Shown here: one piece after another, positions 26,843-37,800 of the stretch
How the letters are laid out: the number at the start of each line of letters is the position of its first letter
Position numbering within the stretch: the first letter of the stretch is position 1
From: Anatilimnocola aggregata
GTDB taxonomy: Bacteria > Planctomycetota > Planctomycetia > Pirellulales > Pirellulaceae
NCBI RefSeq assembly: GCF_007747655.1
Contig: NZ_CP036274.1
Coordinates: forward strand, 2,418,001-2,482,000
Length of the DNA stretch: 64,000 nucleotides
Direction: 5' to 3'
The notes under the pieces: generated by a model
Database searches by the model: none
The model's input: the letters and a program-made list of their open reading frames with translations, nothing else
What the model was told of the DNA's origin: nothing
Position numbers and translations under genes: made by a program

Positions 26843-27514
26843 ATGGCACATTTCGAAATCGTTGCTCGCGAAGGTCTCAAGATGGTTCGCTGCGAGCTCA
26901 ATAGTGAAACAGTGCGAGCCGAATCCGGAGCATTGCACTACATGCGGGGGCGAATCGAAATTGCCACCCCCGCACCCTCGGTCGGTGGCATGCTCAAAAG
27001 TTTCGTGACCAGCGAGAACATCTTTCGGCCGACTTATCAAGGAACGGGCGAAATCTTCTTTGGGCCGCCCATCTATGGCGAGTACGAAGTGCTCGATTTG
27101 CAGAATGAAGAATGGATTCTCGAGCAAGGCTCATACGTTTGCAGCGATCAGGCCGTTGAAATTGGCGTTTGGCGGAACAAAGCATTCTCGGCACTGCTTG
27201 GTGGCGAGGGGTGGTATCAAACGCTGGTCAAAGGGACAGGCAAAGTTGTGATGCAGGCGCCCGGACAGGTCGAGCGAATCGAGCTGCGCGGCGAAAAGCT
27301 CTCGGTCGATGGCCGGTTCGCGCTCGCCCGTACTTCGGGCCTCAAATTCGAAGTGCAAAAAGCCTCACGCTCGCTCCTCGGCTCCGTCACCTCTGGCGAA
27401 GGCCTGCTGAGCACCTTTGAGGGGACCGGCACGGTACTCATCGCCCCGGTTCCCAACGTGTTTCAGAACCTCGTCGACAGCATTCGTGCGGTCATCCCAC
27501 GCGGCAAATCGTAA
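26843..27514 (+). CDS. AIM24-family protein
   Basis: A 223-residue soluble protein beginning at ATG 26843 with 'MAHFEIVAREGLKMVRCEL'. The pattern of a duplicated beta-sandwich with Gly-rich turns ('GTGEIFFGPPIYGEY', 'GEGWYQTLVKGTGKVVM', 'GEGLLSTFEGTGTVLI') is that of the AIM24/DUF124 family. Bacterial members (TIGR00266-like) have no settled function, and the yeast homologue is needed for mitochondrial architecture. No signal peptide is present. It sits 66 bp after the sulfatase gene on the same strand, which may be coincidental. Confidence 0.85.
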   Translation: MAHFEIVAREGLKMVRCELNSETVRAESGALHYMRGRIEIATPAPSVGGMLKSFVTSENIFRPTYQGTGEIFFGPPIYGEYEVLDLQNEEWILEQGSYVCSDQAVEIGVWRNKAFSALLGGEGWYQTLVKGTGKVVMQAPGQVERIELRGEKLSVDGRFALARTSGLKFEVQKASRSLLGSVTSGEGLLSTFEGTGTVLIAPVPNVFQNLVDSIRAVIPRGKS

Positions 27515-27669
27515 TCGATGCGGCCGATTTGCGGAGGCCCTGAAGGCTCGTTGCATTGTTGGTCAAGCGCCAGTAGGTTGACCCTGGACGGTTCCGCTTT
27601 CGGAATTTCTGCCGCGCTGCGTCAGAAGTCGTGATTGCGGCAACGAAGCCGCCACGGAAAGCTGTTCTC

Positions 27670-29643
27670 ATGCCTATTAACTTTCGCCTGGTGTTTCCCT
27701 ACGTAATGCTGTTGCTGGTCACAGCAGCGGTTGTGTGGGCGGTGTCGCTCAATCCGCCCCCTCGCGCTGAATTCACCTTCGACAACGGCACCGAAGTGCA
27801 AACGCTCGATTCGGCGAAGGCCACCGGCAATCCCGAAAACCGCATGATCAATGCGTTGTTCGAAGGCTTGCTCCGGTCGCTGCCCGCTGCCGATTACCGC
27901 GAAAAATATGGCCCGCACGAGAATGCGCCTCTCACTGCGCAGCCCGGCATGGCGGAGTCTTACGAAGTCTCGGAAGACGGTAAGACCTACACGTTTCACA
28001 TCCGCAAGAATGCCGTCTGGTCCGATGAGTCACCGGTCACGGCTCACGATTTCGAATTCTCCTGGCAGCGGATGCTCCACCCCGAGACCGGCAGCCAGTA
28101 CACCTATCAACTCTATTATGTCCGCGGCACGCGCAGTTACACCGAAGCCAAAGTTGCCCCTGGTGATGCCGTGGAAGTGGAACTGGCCGACCGGCGCGAT
28201 CGCTACCAGGCCTGGCCGCGCGGCACAATCGTCCGCGGCACGTTAAAAGAAATTCTCAAGCCAGCCGAGCCCGTGATCGATTCCGATGTCAGTCCCGAAG
28301 ACAAATCGCGGCGCATGTCAGACTGGAAGAAGACGTGGACTTATGTCGTCGAGATCGATGGCAAGCTAACCGCGTTCAGCAAAGCCCCCGACGAAGCACT
28401 GCCATTCGAAAACGCCATCCCCACCGCCTGCATGCAGGTCTTGCCCGACTGGCAAAGCACGGTGGGGATCAAGGCCACCGACGATCACACGCTGGTGGTG
28501 GAACTGAACGACCGCACTCCTTTCTTTCCCGAGTTGGTCGCCTTCTATCCACTTTATCCGGTCAATCGAAAATGCATCGAAAAGTATGGCTCGCCAGCTT
28601 GGACCAAACCGGCAAACATCGTTTCCAACGGTCCATTCAACTTGAAGCTGCGAAAACTGCGCGATCGCATTCGCCTGGAAAAGAACCCGCTTTATTGGGA
28701 TGCAAAAAACGTCAAGCTGAACAGCATCGATGTGCTCGCCTTGCGCGATGAAACGACGGCCCTCAACATGTACCTGACCGGTCGCGTCGATTGGGCGACG
28801 ACGATCCCCGCTGATATGATTCCGCAGTTGAAGAAGGAATTGAAAGATCAGTTCCCTTCAGCCCCCATGCTGACGGTTTACTTCTATCGGCTGAATACCG
28901 AGAAGGACGCGCTCAAAGATAAACGAGTCCGGCAGGCTCTGAACCTGGCTATCGACAAACAGAACATCTGCGAGTTCGTCACCAAAGCGGGCGAAGTACC
29001 TGCGGGTACTTATGTCCCGCCGGGCCTTGCCGGTTATGATAGCCCGCCGGGAACACAGTTCGATCCCAAGCGGGCCAGAGAACTGCTCAAAGAAGCCGGC
29101 TATGCCGAAGGGCATCAGCTGCCACATATCGAGATTCTCTACAACGATTCTCCTTCGCTCCATCGGACGATTGCCGAACGCGTGCAGCAGATGTGGCGCG
29201 AGCATTTGGGAGTCGACGTTCAACTGCGTGGGCTGGAGTGGGGTGTGTATCTCGACGCTCAGGATAAGAAGGATTACTACATTGCCCGCGCGGGTTGGAT
29301 TGCCGACTATCCCGATCCGAACACGTTTCTCGATATGTTCGTCACCGGCGGCGATCAGAATATGACCGGTTGGGGCAACCCCAAGTACGATCAGCTGATT
29401 GCCGACGCGGGCAAGGAGCCGGATCCGGCGAAGCGAATGGCCATCTTTAAAGAAGCGGAAGCTCTCTTCCTTGAGGAAGTGCCAATTATTCCGATGTATT
29501 TTTACGTTTCTAAGAATCTGATTAAGCCGCACGTCAAAGGCTTTTGTAATGACGTGCAGGATCTCCACCCGCTCACGCTGCTAGAGATCGATCACGCGGC
29601 GAAAGACGGCAAGCTTGGCCAGCGGTCAGGAACAGCAAAATGA
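27670..29643 (+). CDS. Peptide ABC transporter substrate-binding protein, OppA-like
   Basis: A 657-residue solute-binding protein of the peptide/nickel (SBP_bac_5) family, starting at ATG 27670; a GTG at 27631 is possible. An N-terminal hydrophobic helix ('VFPYVMLLLVTAAVVWAVSL') without a lipobox suggests a membrane anchor rather than a lipoprotein. Family features: 'GTEVQTLDSAKATGNPENRMINALFEGLL' region, 'AESYEVSEDGKTYTFHIRK', 'VSNGPFNLK' and 'PDPNTFLDMF'. A segment at about 145-225 is an insert relative to E. coli OppA (543 residues). The stop overlaps the start of the permease gene (ATGA). Confidence 0.92.
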   Translation: MPINFRLVFPYVMLLLVTAAVVWAVSLNPPPRAEFTFDNGTEVQTLDSAKATGNPENRMINALFEGLLRSLPAADYREKYGPHENAPLTAQPGMAESYEVSEDGKTYTFHIRKNAVWSDESPVTAHDFEFSWQRMLHPETGSQYTYQLYYVRGTRSYTEAKVAPGDAVEVELADRRDRYQAWPRGTIVRGTLKEILKPAEPVIDSDVSPEDKSRRMSDWKKTWTYVVEIDGKLTAFSKAPDEALPFENAIPTACMQVLPDWQSTVGIKATDDHTLVVELNDRTPFFPELVAFYPLYPVNRKCIEKYGSPAWTKPANIVSNGPFNLKLRKLRDRIRLEKNPLYWDAKNVKLNSIDVLALRDETTALNMYLTGRVDWATTIPADMIPQLKKELKDQFPSAPMLTVYFYRLNTEKDALKDKRVRQALNLAIDKQNICEFVTKAGEVPAGTYVPPGLAGYDSPPGTQFDPKRARELLKEAGYAEGHQLPHIEILYNDSPSLHRTIAERVQQMWREHLGVDVQLRGLEWGVYLDAQDKKDYYIARAGWIADYPDPNTFLDMFVTGGDQNMTGWGNPKYDQLIADAGKEPDPAKRMAIFKEAEALFLEEVPIIPMYFYVSKNLIKPHVKGFCNDVQDLHPLTLLEIDHAAKDGKLGQRSGTAK

Positions 29644-30572
29644 GTGCCCTAGAATTGTTCGGCGCGCTCCTCCGGCGGCTCGGCTGGTTCGTGGTCACGT
29701 TCTGGGCCGTCTTTACCCTCTCGTTTTTCCTGATGCGGTTGTCTCCCGGTGGCCCCTTCATGGGTGAGAAGAAGTTGCCGGAAGAAATCCGCCGCAACCT
29801 CGACGAGTTCTACAACCTCAACGCTCCGCTGCACGAGCAATACCTTACGACACTCGGGAATGTCGTGTTGCTGAATCTTGGTCCGAGCCAGAAACTGAAG
29901 GATTACACGGTTAACGAAGTGATTGCCGAAGGTTTTCCCGTGTCGATGTCGCTCGGTGTGATTGCGCTCACGTTGGCACTGATCGGTGGCACCATCGCAG
30001 GAGTTGTTTCAGCAGTGAAGCGAAATACGATCTACGACTTTGGCTTCATGGGGCTGGCCACGTTGGGCATTGCAATTCCTAATTTCGTCTTAGCTTCGCT
30101 GGCGATCATTATCTTTTGCTTCTACCTGCCGATTCTCCCCGCAGCTGGCTGGGGAAGTCCGCAGCAGATCATCCTCCCGGCGATTTGTCTGGCTGCACCG
30201 TACGCTGCTTACATCGCCCGGCTCACGCGCGCGGGTATGCTCGAAGTGTTGAATCTCGACTATGTCCGCACCGCATATGCCAAGGGTTTGCAACCTCGAA
30301 CTGTCATCGTCAAACACGCTCTGCGCGGCGCAATTCTGCCTGTCGTTTCGTTTATTGGTCCAGCTGCTGCGGGCATTCTGACGGGTTCGCTGGTCATCGA
30401 GCGCATCTTTAATGTGCCGGGCTTCGGTTCGCACTTTATCGATGCAGCGCTGCAGCGCGACTATCCGCTCGCCATGGGTGCCGTGCTGGTTTATACGGCA
30501 CTGCTGTATGTCATGAATTCGCTCGTCGATTTGTCGTACTCCGTGATCGATCCCCGCGTGAAGCTCGAGTAA
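29640..30572 (+). CDS. Peptide ABC transporter permease, OppB/DppB-like
   Basis: A 310-residue inner-membrane permease of the binding-protein-dependent family. It has about six helices, beginning 'FGALLRRLGWFVVTFWAVFTL', and the EAA-like loop 'YVRTAYAKGLQPRTVIVKHALRGAILPVV' that contacts the ATPase. 'ERIFNVPGFGSHFIDAALQRDYP' is a strong OppB signature. The first periplasmic segment is short, as in DppB. It overlaps the oppA stop by four bases and is 11 bp before the second permease gene. Confidence 0.94.
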   Translation: MSALELFGALLRRLGWFVVTFWAVFTLSFFLMRLSPGGPFMGEKKLPEEIRRNLDEFYNLNAPLHEQYLTTLGNVVLLNLGPSQKLKDYTVNEVIAEGFPVSMSLGVIALTLALIGGTIAGVVSAVKRNTIYDFGFMGLATLGIAIPNFVLASLAIIIFCFYLPILPAAGWGSPQQIILPAICLAAPYAAYIARLTRAGMLEVLNLDYVRTAYAKGLQPRTVIVKHALRGAILPVVSFIGPAAAGILTGSLVIERIFNVPGFGSHFIDAALQRDYPLAMGAVLVYTALLYVMNSLVDLSYSVIDPRVKLE

Positions 30573-30583
30573 CCTGCCCTCAC

Positions 30584-31792
30584 ATGACTGCCGATCCATC
30601 ACCTGCGAATTCTCCCGCCGATCGCTATGCGTCCTTGCTGGCCGAAGCTGCAAAAGTGCGCGGCATTTCGCTCTGGCACGATGCCTGGCGTCGCTTGCGC
30701 AAGAACTACGCGGCAATGACGTCGCTCTATTTTCTGATCGTCCTCGCGGCGCTCGCCTGGCTCACTCCGCTGCTGCCGCTTCAATCCCCCAGCTTTCAAT
30801 TGGTCGACAAGGCAAACATCTACAAACCGCCCCGCACGCTGCAGCGTCCGCTCAGCGTTTCGCTGGCCGATGTGAAGAGCTTCGACCGTGAAGTGGCCGA
30901 CTTAGCTGCGAAAGTGAACGCCGCGCCCAAGTCTGAACGCGACAGGTTGCAAAAAGAGCTGCAGGGGAAAGCCCGCGCCCATCCGTTCAATCGGTTGTGG
31001 ACGAATCCCGGGCCACTCGCGCGGGCCATGATCCGCGCTCGCCTGGCAGTCTTTGGGCAGTGGTGCATTCCCTCCATCTGTGGCACCGATAACCTCGGTC
31101 GCGATGTGCTCGCGCGCATCTTCTGGGGCGCGCGCGTTTCGCTGATGGTCGGTTTGCTCGCCGCCGTGGTTTCGTTGGTGATTGGTGTCAGCTACGGAGC
31201 GGTCGCCGGTTATGCGGGCGGCATTATCGATGCCGGCATGATGCGCATGGTCGATATTTTGTACTGCATTCCATTCATCTTCGTCGTCATCAATCTGATC
31301 ATGCTGCTGAGCGATGACGCCATCAAAAGTACGTTGGCGGCAGTGGGGATCAATCAGATCGTCATTTTCTACATGGTGATCGGTGCCGTCTATTGGCTGA
31401 CAATGTCGCGAGTTGTTCGTGGCCAAGTGATCTCGCTCAAGCACGAACAGTTCATCGATGCGGCTCGCACGATTGGCGCGGGGAGCGGACGTATTGTCTT
31501 CCGCCATATTGTTCCCAACGTCCTGGGCATCGTCATTGTGTATCTCACGCTGACCATTCCCAGCGTGATGCTGTTCGAAGCGTTCTTGTCGTTCCTCGGC
31601 CTCGGCGTGCAGCCACCCGATGTCAGCTGGGGGCAACTTGTGAACGATGGGATCAAGGTCATCACACCAATCGGCATCCACTGGTGGCTCGTACTATTCC
31701 CTGGCCTGGCGTTAGCATGCACCTTGTTCGCCCTGAACTTTCTTGGCGACGGCCTGCGCGATGCACTCGATCCCCGGATGAAGAACCGCTAG
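30584..31792 (+). CDS. Peptide ABC transporter permease, OppC/DppC-like
   Basis: A 402-residue inner-membrane permease, about 100 residues longer than E. coli OppC. The extra length is an extracytoplasmic insert between helix 1 (about 45-62) and the core, roughly residues 65-150, rich in Lys/Ala/Glu. The core shows 'GTDNLGRDVLARIFWGARVSL' and the EAA loop 'DAARTIGAGSGRIVFRHIVPNVLG', then 'EAFLSFLGLGVQPPDVSWGQL'. No OppD/OppF ATPase genes follow; the next gene is on the other strand, ten bases away. Confidence 0.94.
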   Translation: MTADPSPANSPADRYASLLAEAAKVRGISLWHDAWRRLRKNYAAMTSLYFLIVLAALAWLTPLLPLQSPSFQLVDKANIYKPPRTLQRPLSVSLADVKSFDREVADLAAKVNAAPKSERDRLQKELQGKARAHPFNRLWTNPGPLARAMIRARLAVFGQWCIPSICGTDNLGRDVLARIFWGARVSLMVGLLAAVVSLVIGVSYGAVAGYAGGIIDAGMMRMVDILYCIPFIFVVINLIMLLSDDAIKSTLAAVGINQIVIFYMVIGAVYWLTMSRVVRGQVISLKHEQFIDAARTIGAGSGRIVFRHIVPNVLGIVIVYLTLTIPSVMLFEAFLSFLGLGVQPPDVSWGQLVNDGIKVITPIGIHWWLVLFPGLALACTLFALNFLGDGLRDALDPRMKNR

Positions 31793-31802
31793 GCCAGCTC
31801 GT

Positions 31803-34800
31803 TCACGCTCGTTGTCGCCAGGGCGAATGAAATGCTGCCGGCAATGTCAGCAGAAGAATCAGCACGCCCAGCCAGAGGTAGCCAGGGAGCATGAGCGCCG
31901 CGACACCGAAGAGCGCGAGTACCAATTGCGGGAAAGCAATGATCCAGTCTCGCAGGGCGACACTGCGGCCCATTTGGGTGACAATCCCGGCAAACACCAG
32001 CAACGCAGCGGCCAGCAGCCAGTGATAGTAGTTGGCAGGTTGTTCGCTCGGTGCCGGCAGCGAGACCGTCCAAGTGGGCATGTCGCCAGCCTGAGTATGT
32101 CGTAGCTCGAACAGCGGGCGAGATACAACTGCCTCATGCACGGACGTGATCGGCACTAAATCGACGCTCGTCTTGGCGTCGATCGTCGCCACGTCTTCGA
32201 GCGGCAGCGTAAGGAGATCGGCCATCTCGTTTTCGAGTGCCTGCAACCGCGCGGAAACGACGGGAGCAAGTGGCGAGGACGGTGGTCGTTTCCGAATCGC
32301 CTGCAACTCACGATCCCAGTGTTGTCGCCACAATCGAAGCCACGTATCGACCGACTCCGCGAGATGCCCCGAAGGGCTGTCGGTGGCCCCGCGGGCCACT
32401 TTCGCCAGCGCTTCGAGCGACGCGAGCGGATCGTTATCGTCGAGCGGCTTCCCCTGAAACAGCGCGGCGGGCGAGACCAGCAAGGCTGGTCCGGTGATCT
32501 GCCAACGCGTCCGTTCGACCGGTGCAGTTGCTACCTGAGGCGCTGCAAACTGCCATTTGCCGGCCGCTTCATCCTGCACGGGCAAGCGCCCCCGATAAAT
32601 CACTTGGACCCACTGGGGCCAACTATCGGAATGGAGTTCAACCGTCGCGGCACCACCAATGCCCGGTTCGCGGTGCAATTGGCCGGGGATATTATTTACC
32701 ACCACCGCCACCAACTCGTGCGCTTCTGGCGGTTGAATGAGCAATCGCTTGGCACCGCCGGGAACGATGGTTAATTCCGAGCGACCGACGACGCGGCGGT
32801 CATTCTGCCAGGCAACCTGATGGTCGGCGAGAATCACGCGGGGCTGTTCGCGCTTGGTTCGTTCGGGACGGGCCGAGGCGCGATAACGATCGATAATCGC
32901 TTCGTAATTCAAGTTTGTTTGGGCCTGCTCATTGGCGAAGTCGGCAGGCAACCCGGGACGGAGTTGCAGTCCCGCGGTTTGCCATTGCAATTTCGAATCG
33001 CTGGCTTGCTGTGGCAACGACACCCAGCGCTGGAGCTCATGGGTGCCAACCAGATCGACGGCGGGTAAGCGAATCAATTCCTGTTCGGTTTCGAGGGGCG
33101 CGGTCAAGCGCAGGTGGAGCTTGTCTTTCACGGGAGTCTGCAACTGCACGCGCAGCAGATTGCGCGATTGCCCCGGTAGCAGTTCCAAGTGCCAACGCCC
33201 GGCTGGTTCCATTTCCAAGAGACCGGTCCAATCGCGCGGCACCGAGAACTGCAATTCGTCGAAGTTGCTCCCAGGCGCACTCAAATTGGCAATGACCTCC
33301 ACTTGCCAGCCATCCGCAACCGGGAGCAAGCGAGTGAGCAACTCGCCCGCGGAGCCAGGAAGGGAAGCGCCGAGCGTAACGGCAATCTGCGATGGGATGG
33401 TTCCCGGTCGCGTGCTATTCCATTCCAGTTCGGCTATCAACCGATCGCCGCTATTAGCGTCATCGTCTTCAGCCTCTTTCGGATCGACAGTTACTGGTCG
33501 TTGCTTCCAGCCACTCAGCTTGCCGAGTTTGGCGTCAGCTCCCGCGCGACGGCGAATCTGGCACTCATATTGTTGCACGTCTACATCCGTCACTTGCAGC
33601 ACAGGCAAGTTCGCGGTCTTTCCGGCAATGTGAGGCCGATCGGCAAGTACTTCGACTTGCCAAGGCTCGGCGCGCACTTCATCAAGTAGCAGCGTAAGCA
33701 AGCCATCGGCATGTCGGAACCAGCGCGAGGCAACACTGACATCTCCTTGAGTCACGACGACGCGGCGGACGGTTAGTTGCGGCATCAAGACAAAGCGCAA
33801 TTGATTCAAGCTGGCCGAGGCAGTTTGCCCCTGTAGTCGATAACGAACGCTGGTCTGGTCTGGAGTCAGCGACCATTCGATTTGTTGAATCGCTTGCAGA
33901 CGATTTTGCACTGGCGAAACAGCCAGCGCCGGACGTGGTGACTCCGGTGTGCTCCGATAGGCTTGCACGGGGCTTAACGATTGATCTCCCCATTGCTGCA
34001 GGAACTCCGCGGCAGGAATCGAGCCGGTCTTACCATTCCACTGCAACCCCGGAGCTGTCCAGGCAGCTTGCCAGTCGCGCGTGACACGATCGGCAGCGGC
34101 TTCAATTCGCGGCGGAATGAGATTTCCAATTCCGGTCGAACCGACGAGCAAAAATGAAGCAGTTAAGGAAACGTCTGCCGTAGTCGCGCGGTCGAGGACG
34201 AAGTGATGCAGGTTCACTTCTCCTTCTTCGAGCCACTGTTTGACAATGTTCGAGCCGTTGCCAATCGGGAGCAAACGAAAACGAGGATCAGCGCGGATGA
34301 CTACTTCGCGAAGCTTGCCGGTGAGAGGTCGGAACTGCCACTTCCCCTCGACGACCACTGAACTGGGGCGAAGTCGCCACAGTAAAAGTTGCTCGGCTTC
34401 GATGACCGGGGGAGGTTCGGTCTGCGACCGCGACCATTGCACGGTGAGTTGATCCGCGGCACCTAGTTCAACTTGCCAGGCCGCACCATCCGCGGGGTGT
34501 TCCCCGCCGCGCGCCGTGGGGATGCTCACTTTGTCAGTCGATGCCAGCAGAGGCACCACCACCCGACTACTTTGGACTGCGGGAATGCGAATGGACGCCC
34601 CGATCGTTCCATCTCTGGGCGGGACGAGTAGCGCGAGACCGACTTCAATCCGTTGACGCCCAGTTCTTTGTGAATCGAGCTCGATGAGCAAGGCGTCGCT
34701 GGCGGCTGACCAAGTGGCCGCGGCAGCCTCTCCATCCATGCGAACGCCTGGGTCGGTCAGTCTGACTTGTTCGCGACTGAAGGGAAGCTTAAAAGTACTT

Positions 34801-37800
34801 CCCGGGCGGAAGACTTCAATTTCGTAACGGGCCACAATTCCCTGAAACTCCGTCGTTAGATCGGCACCGCTCGTTTGCCAACGCAAATCGTACTGAGCAC
34901 TGCGAATCAGCCAGTCGGGTTGCCCTGCTCCGGCTTGTGGACTCTGGCGAAACAAGGCCTCCCACAACGCGGGCGAAACATAGACATAGTCGCCGACGGG
35001 TTGCCGATCATCGTCGATCGGAATGACCACTCGCCACGGTCTCTCGGATTCGTCGGCCGCTTGAAGCGAGGGGAGCAAGTTCCAGGAAGTGCCCGCACCA
35101 ATGATCGTGCCGAGAATGACGACTGAAAAGAGCAGCCGGGCGATTGGCTGCAGCAACTGGGTGCTGGTTGTGGCCGCGGCGGGAATGGTTTTGACTTTGA
35201 GCGTCGAGCGGAATAGTTGCAACGCGCAGCCCGTTAGCCAACCGGCCAGCGCGGCTTGGATAAAGACGGTCATTGGCGGCGAAACGAAGATCGCCAGCGC
35301 GAGCCAACCGATGGAGACGGCAATCAGTGTGAAGGCACTCCAATTGCGAAAGTACAAAACGGCAGCAGTTGAAGCGAGCGCGACAGCGAGCGCGAGCAAG
35401 CCGAACCAGGTGGGAGAGTAGACGTCGATTTGTACCTGACCGCTGCTGGGGAGGTCGCGCGAGATCGAAGCAACTCCGTCGCCGGGAAGCATGAGTGCAA
35501 GAAATGAAGAGCTGCGCGCTGTCGCCGTCTGGCCACTGCTGTTCACTTGAGTGCTGGGCCACAATTGCCAGTTGTTCGGCAGGTAGGCATGCCAGTAACT
35601 TTGCAGCACGGGCAAGCGAGTTTCTGGAATGGGCGCAGTCCAGCGCGAGCGGATCCAGGCCCGTTGTTCGAGCGGCGGCGAGGTGTATTCCAGACGGACC
35701 AACGGATTAGCGTTTGCGATGGGATTGCCGGGATTGCGCAGAGGAATCGATAGCCAACGGGGATCGCTGGTGCGAGAAAACGCCAGGACCTCTCGTCCAT
35801 CGACCACTGCGCGAGCCAACCGGGCGTTCTCGGCCAGTCGCAATTCCAGTGTCTCGACATCACCACCAGCCACGACATAGTGCGCTTCGTGGCGTCCCGC
35901 GCCGGTCGGCGCAAACCAGCTTTCAATTTCACAGCGGCTGATCCAACCCGCCAAAGGTCGGAGCGTTTCGAGCAGCGGAATTAGCTTCAGCCGAGCATCC
36001 TGGCCGGCCTGATAGCGATAGCGGGCTCGAACCTGCGCGGCAGTTGGTGGAATCGGCAGCGGTCGTAAACGCTCAGCTTGCCAGGTCATTGGCGTATCGA
36101 GCAGGCCAATAAGTTCGACTTGCGCGGCATGCGACGTCGCTTCAGGTAGTTCAATCATCGGCGCGAAGGTCGGCGCGACGATCGCTTCATTCCACTGTGC
36201 ATTCAAGGCAAACGAGACATCGCGTGCGCGCGGTAACTCAATCCGATACAGCGCAGGCCCCGGTTGATCGCTGGCCGTAACCATGGTTTCGACGCGTTCG
36301 GCAATGAGGGGACGAGGTTCACTGTCGAGTCGCCATTGCGGATCAACCGCCGGAGCAGGGCGAATTTGCACGAGCAAGTTCGAGACTGCTGAGGATTCGG
36401 GTTCACAACGAATCGACAGGCGATAGTCGACATGCCCGGGGGATAAGTAAGTCTGTAAGGTGGACTCACCAGCGTAGCGAGGCGAGCCAGGTGCGAGTAA
36501 GAATCGCGGCTGTCGGGCGGCATCGGTCAGGCGCACCAACCAGCTACCAATCGTTGAATCGACAAGTGCCCGCGCTCTTGGTGGTAACACCGAAGGAGAC
36601 AAAAATTCGAGACCATCGGCACTGAGCAAGCGAGGTTCAAAGCTGGCGTCGGCTAGTTGCAGCGTCACATACCGCTGTTGAGTGGCGGCAGTGAGGAAAC
36701 GAACAGGCTGTAGAATGTCGTCGTTCCAGGCTTCAGCGCCAGGGCCACGCACATGCCGCAAGCGCGCCTGAATGCGCAGCGGACGTCCCGTTCGCAAAGG
36801 CTGACGGAGTTGCAGCAGAATACTTTGGAAATTGTTGCGAGGCTTCACCGTGCGGTCTTCGAGCAAGTCGGCGGGAACGGTTTCCAGCGAATCGATGACC
36901 CACGAGCGTGGCACTTCGCATTCAATCGTGAAATGGCTACCACTGGTAACCGTTAGCTCTGCAGCAAACTGTGCCACGAGTTGCTTCGGCTCGACTTGCA
37001 ACGTGAGCATGCTCAAGCAATCGAGCGGTTGCGAGGAAATTGCCGGCTGAACTTCGATGGATGCGCTGTTTCGTTCGAGTTGAAACTGCAATAGGTCGGT
37101 GCCTTGATTGTCGCTGGCGAGCGTCGTCGCTGTTAAGCGACTTCCCGGTCCGGCGATGGCGTCGAGTTGCAGCCAGCGAGGCGCGGCGACATTCGCTCGC
37201 CCTTCTTGCCAGATGGCGTTCTCGACGGTGACGCGGGGAAGTGCCCATTTCTGCGGCAGCGGAGTCCAATCGGCAACTGCGGTCAATTGAATCAAGCGGC
37301 TATTTCCGGTCAGAGGTTCCGGAAGTTGAATAACGGCGACCGGTTCATCCGAAGAGGATTTTTCAGTGGTCCAAGCGAGTGTTTGCTCGCCCCAACGAAT
37401 GGCCGTCCAATTCAGACGGGGATCGTGCCGCACGCGAATCTGCCGGAGCGGAGCGCGATCGATATCGAGTTCGAGTGACAAATCCAGGTCCATCTGCCCC
37501 GGCGTGAAGACATAGCTGCTGGTTTCGCGCACGAGCGCCAGCGGTTGAAGCTGTTCCTCGCGCTTACGCGGCTCGACGAGCAATTCGACACGGCGCCCAC
37601 TGGCGACTTCGACTTCCCACAGCGATTCGGGCAGTGCGTCGCTCGGCTTGCTGCCGTTCTCCGGCGGGACGGCGCCCCGTTCGCGGATCATTGATGTTTC
37701 GCTGGTGAGAAGTGAGTTAGCAGGCAGGCGCAGCTCCAAACGCTGGCGCGCTGCTGCGGGGAGATCGAACTCAAAACGGACTCGGCCGCGCTCGTCTTTG

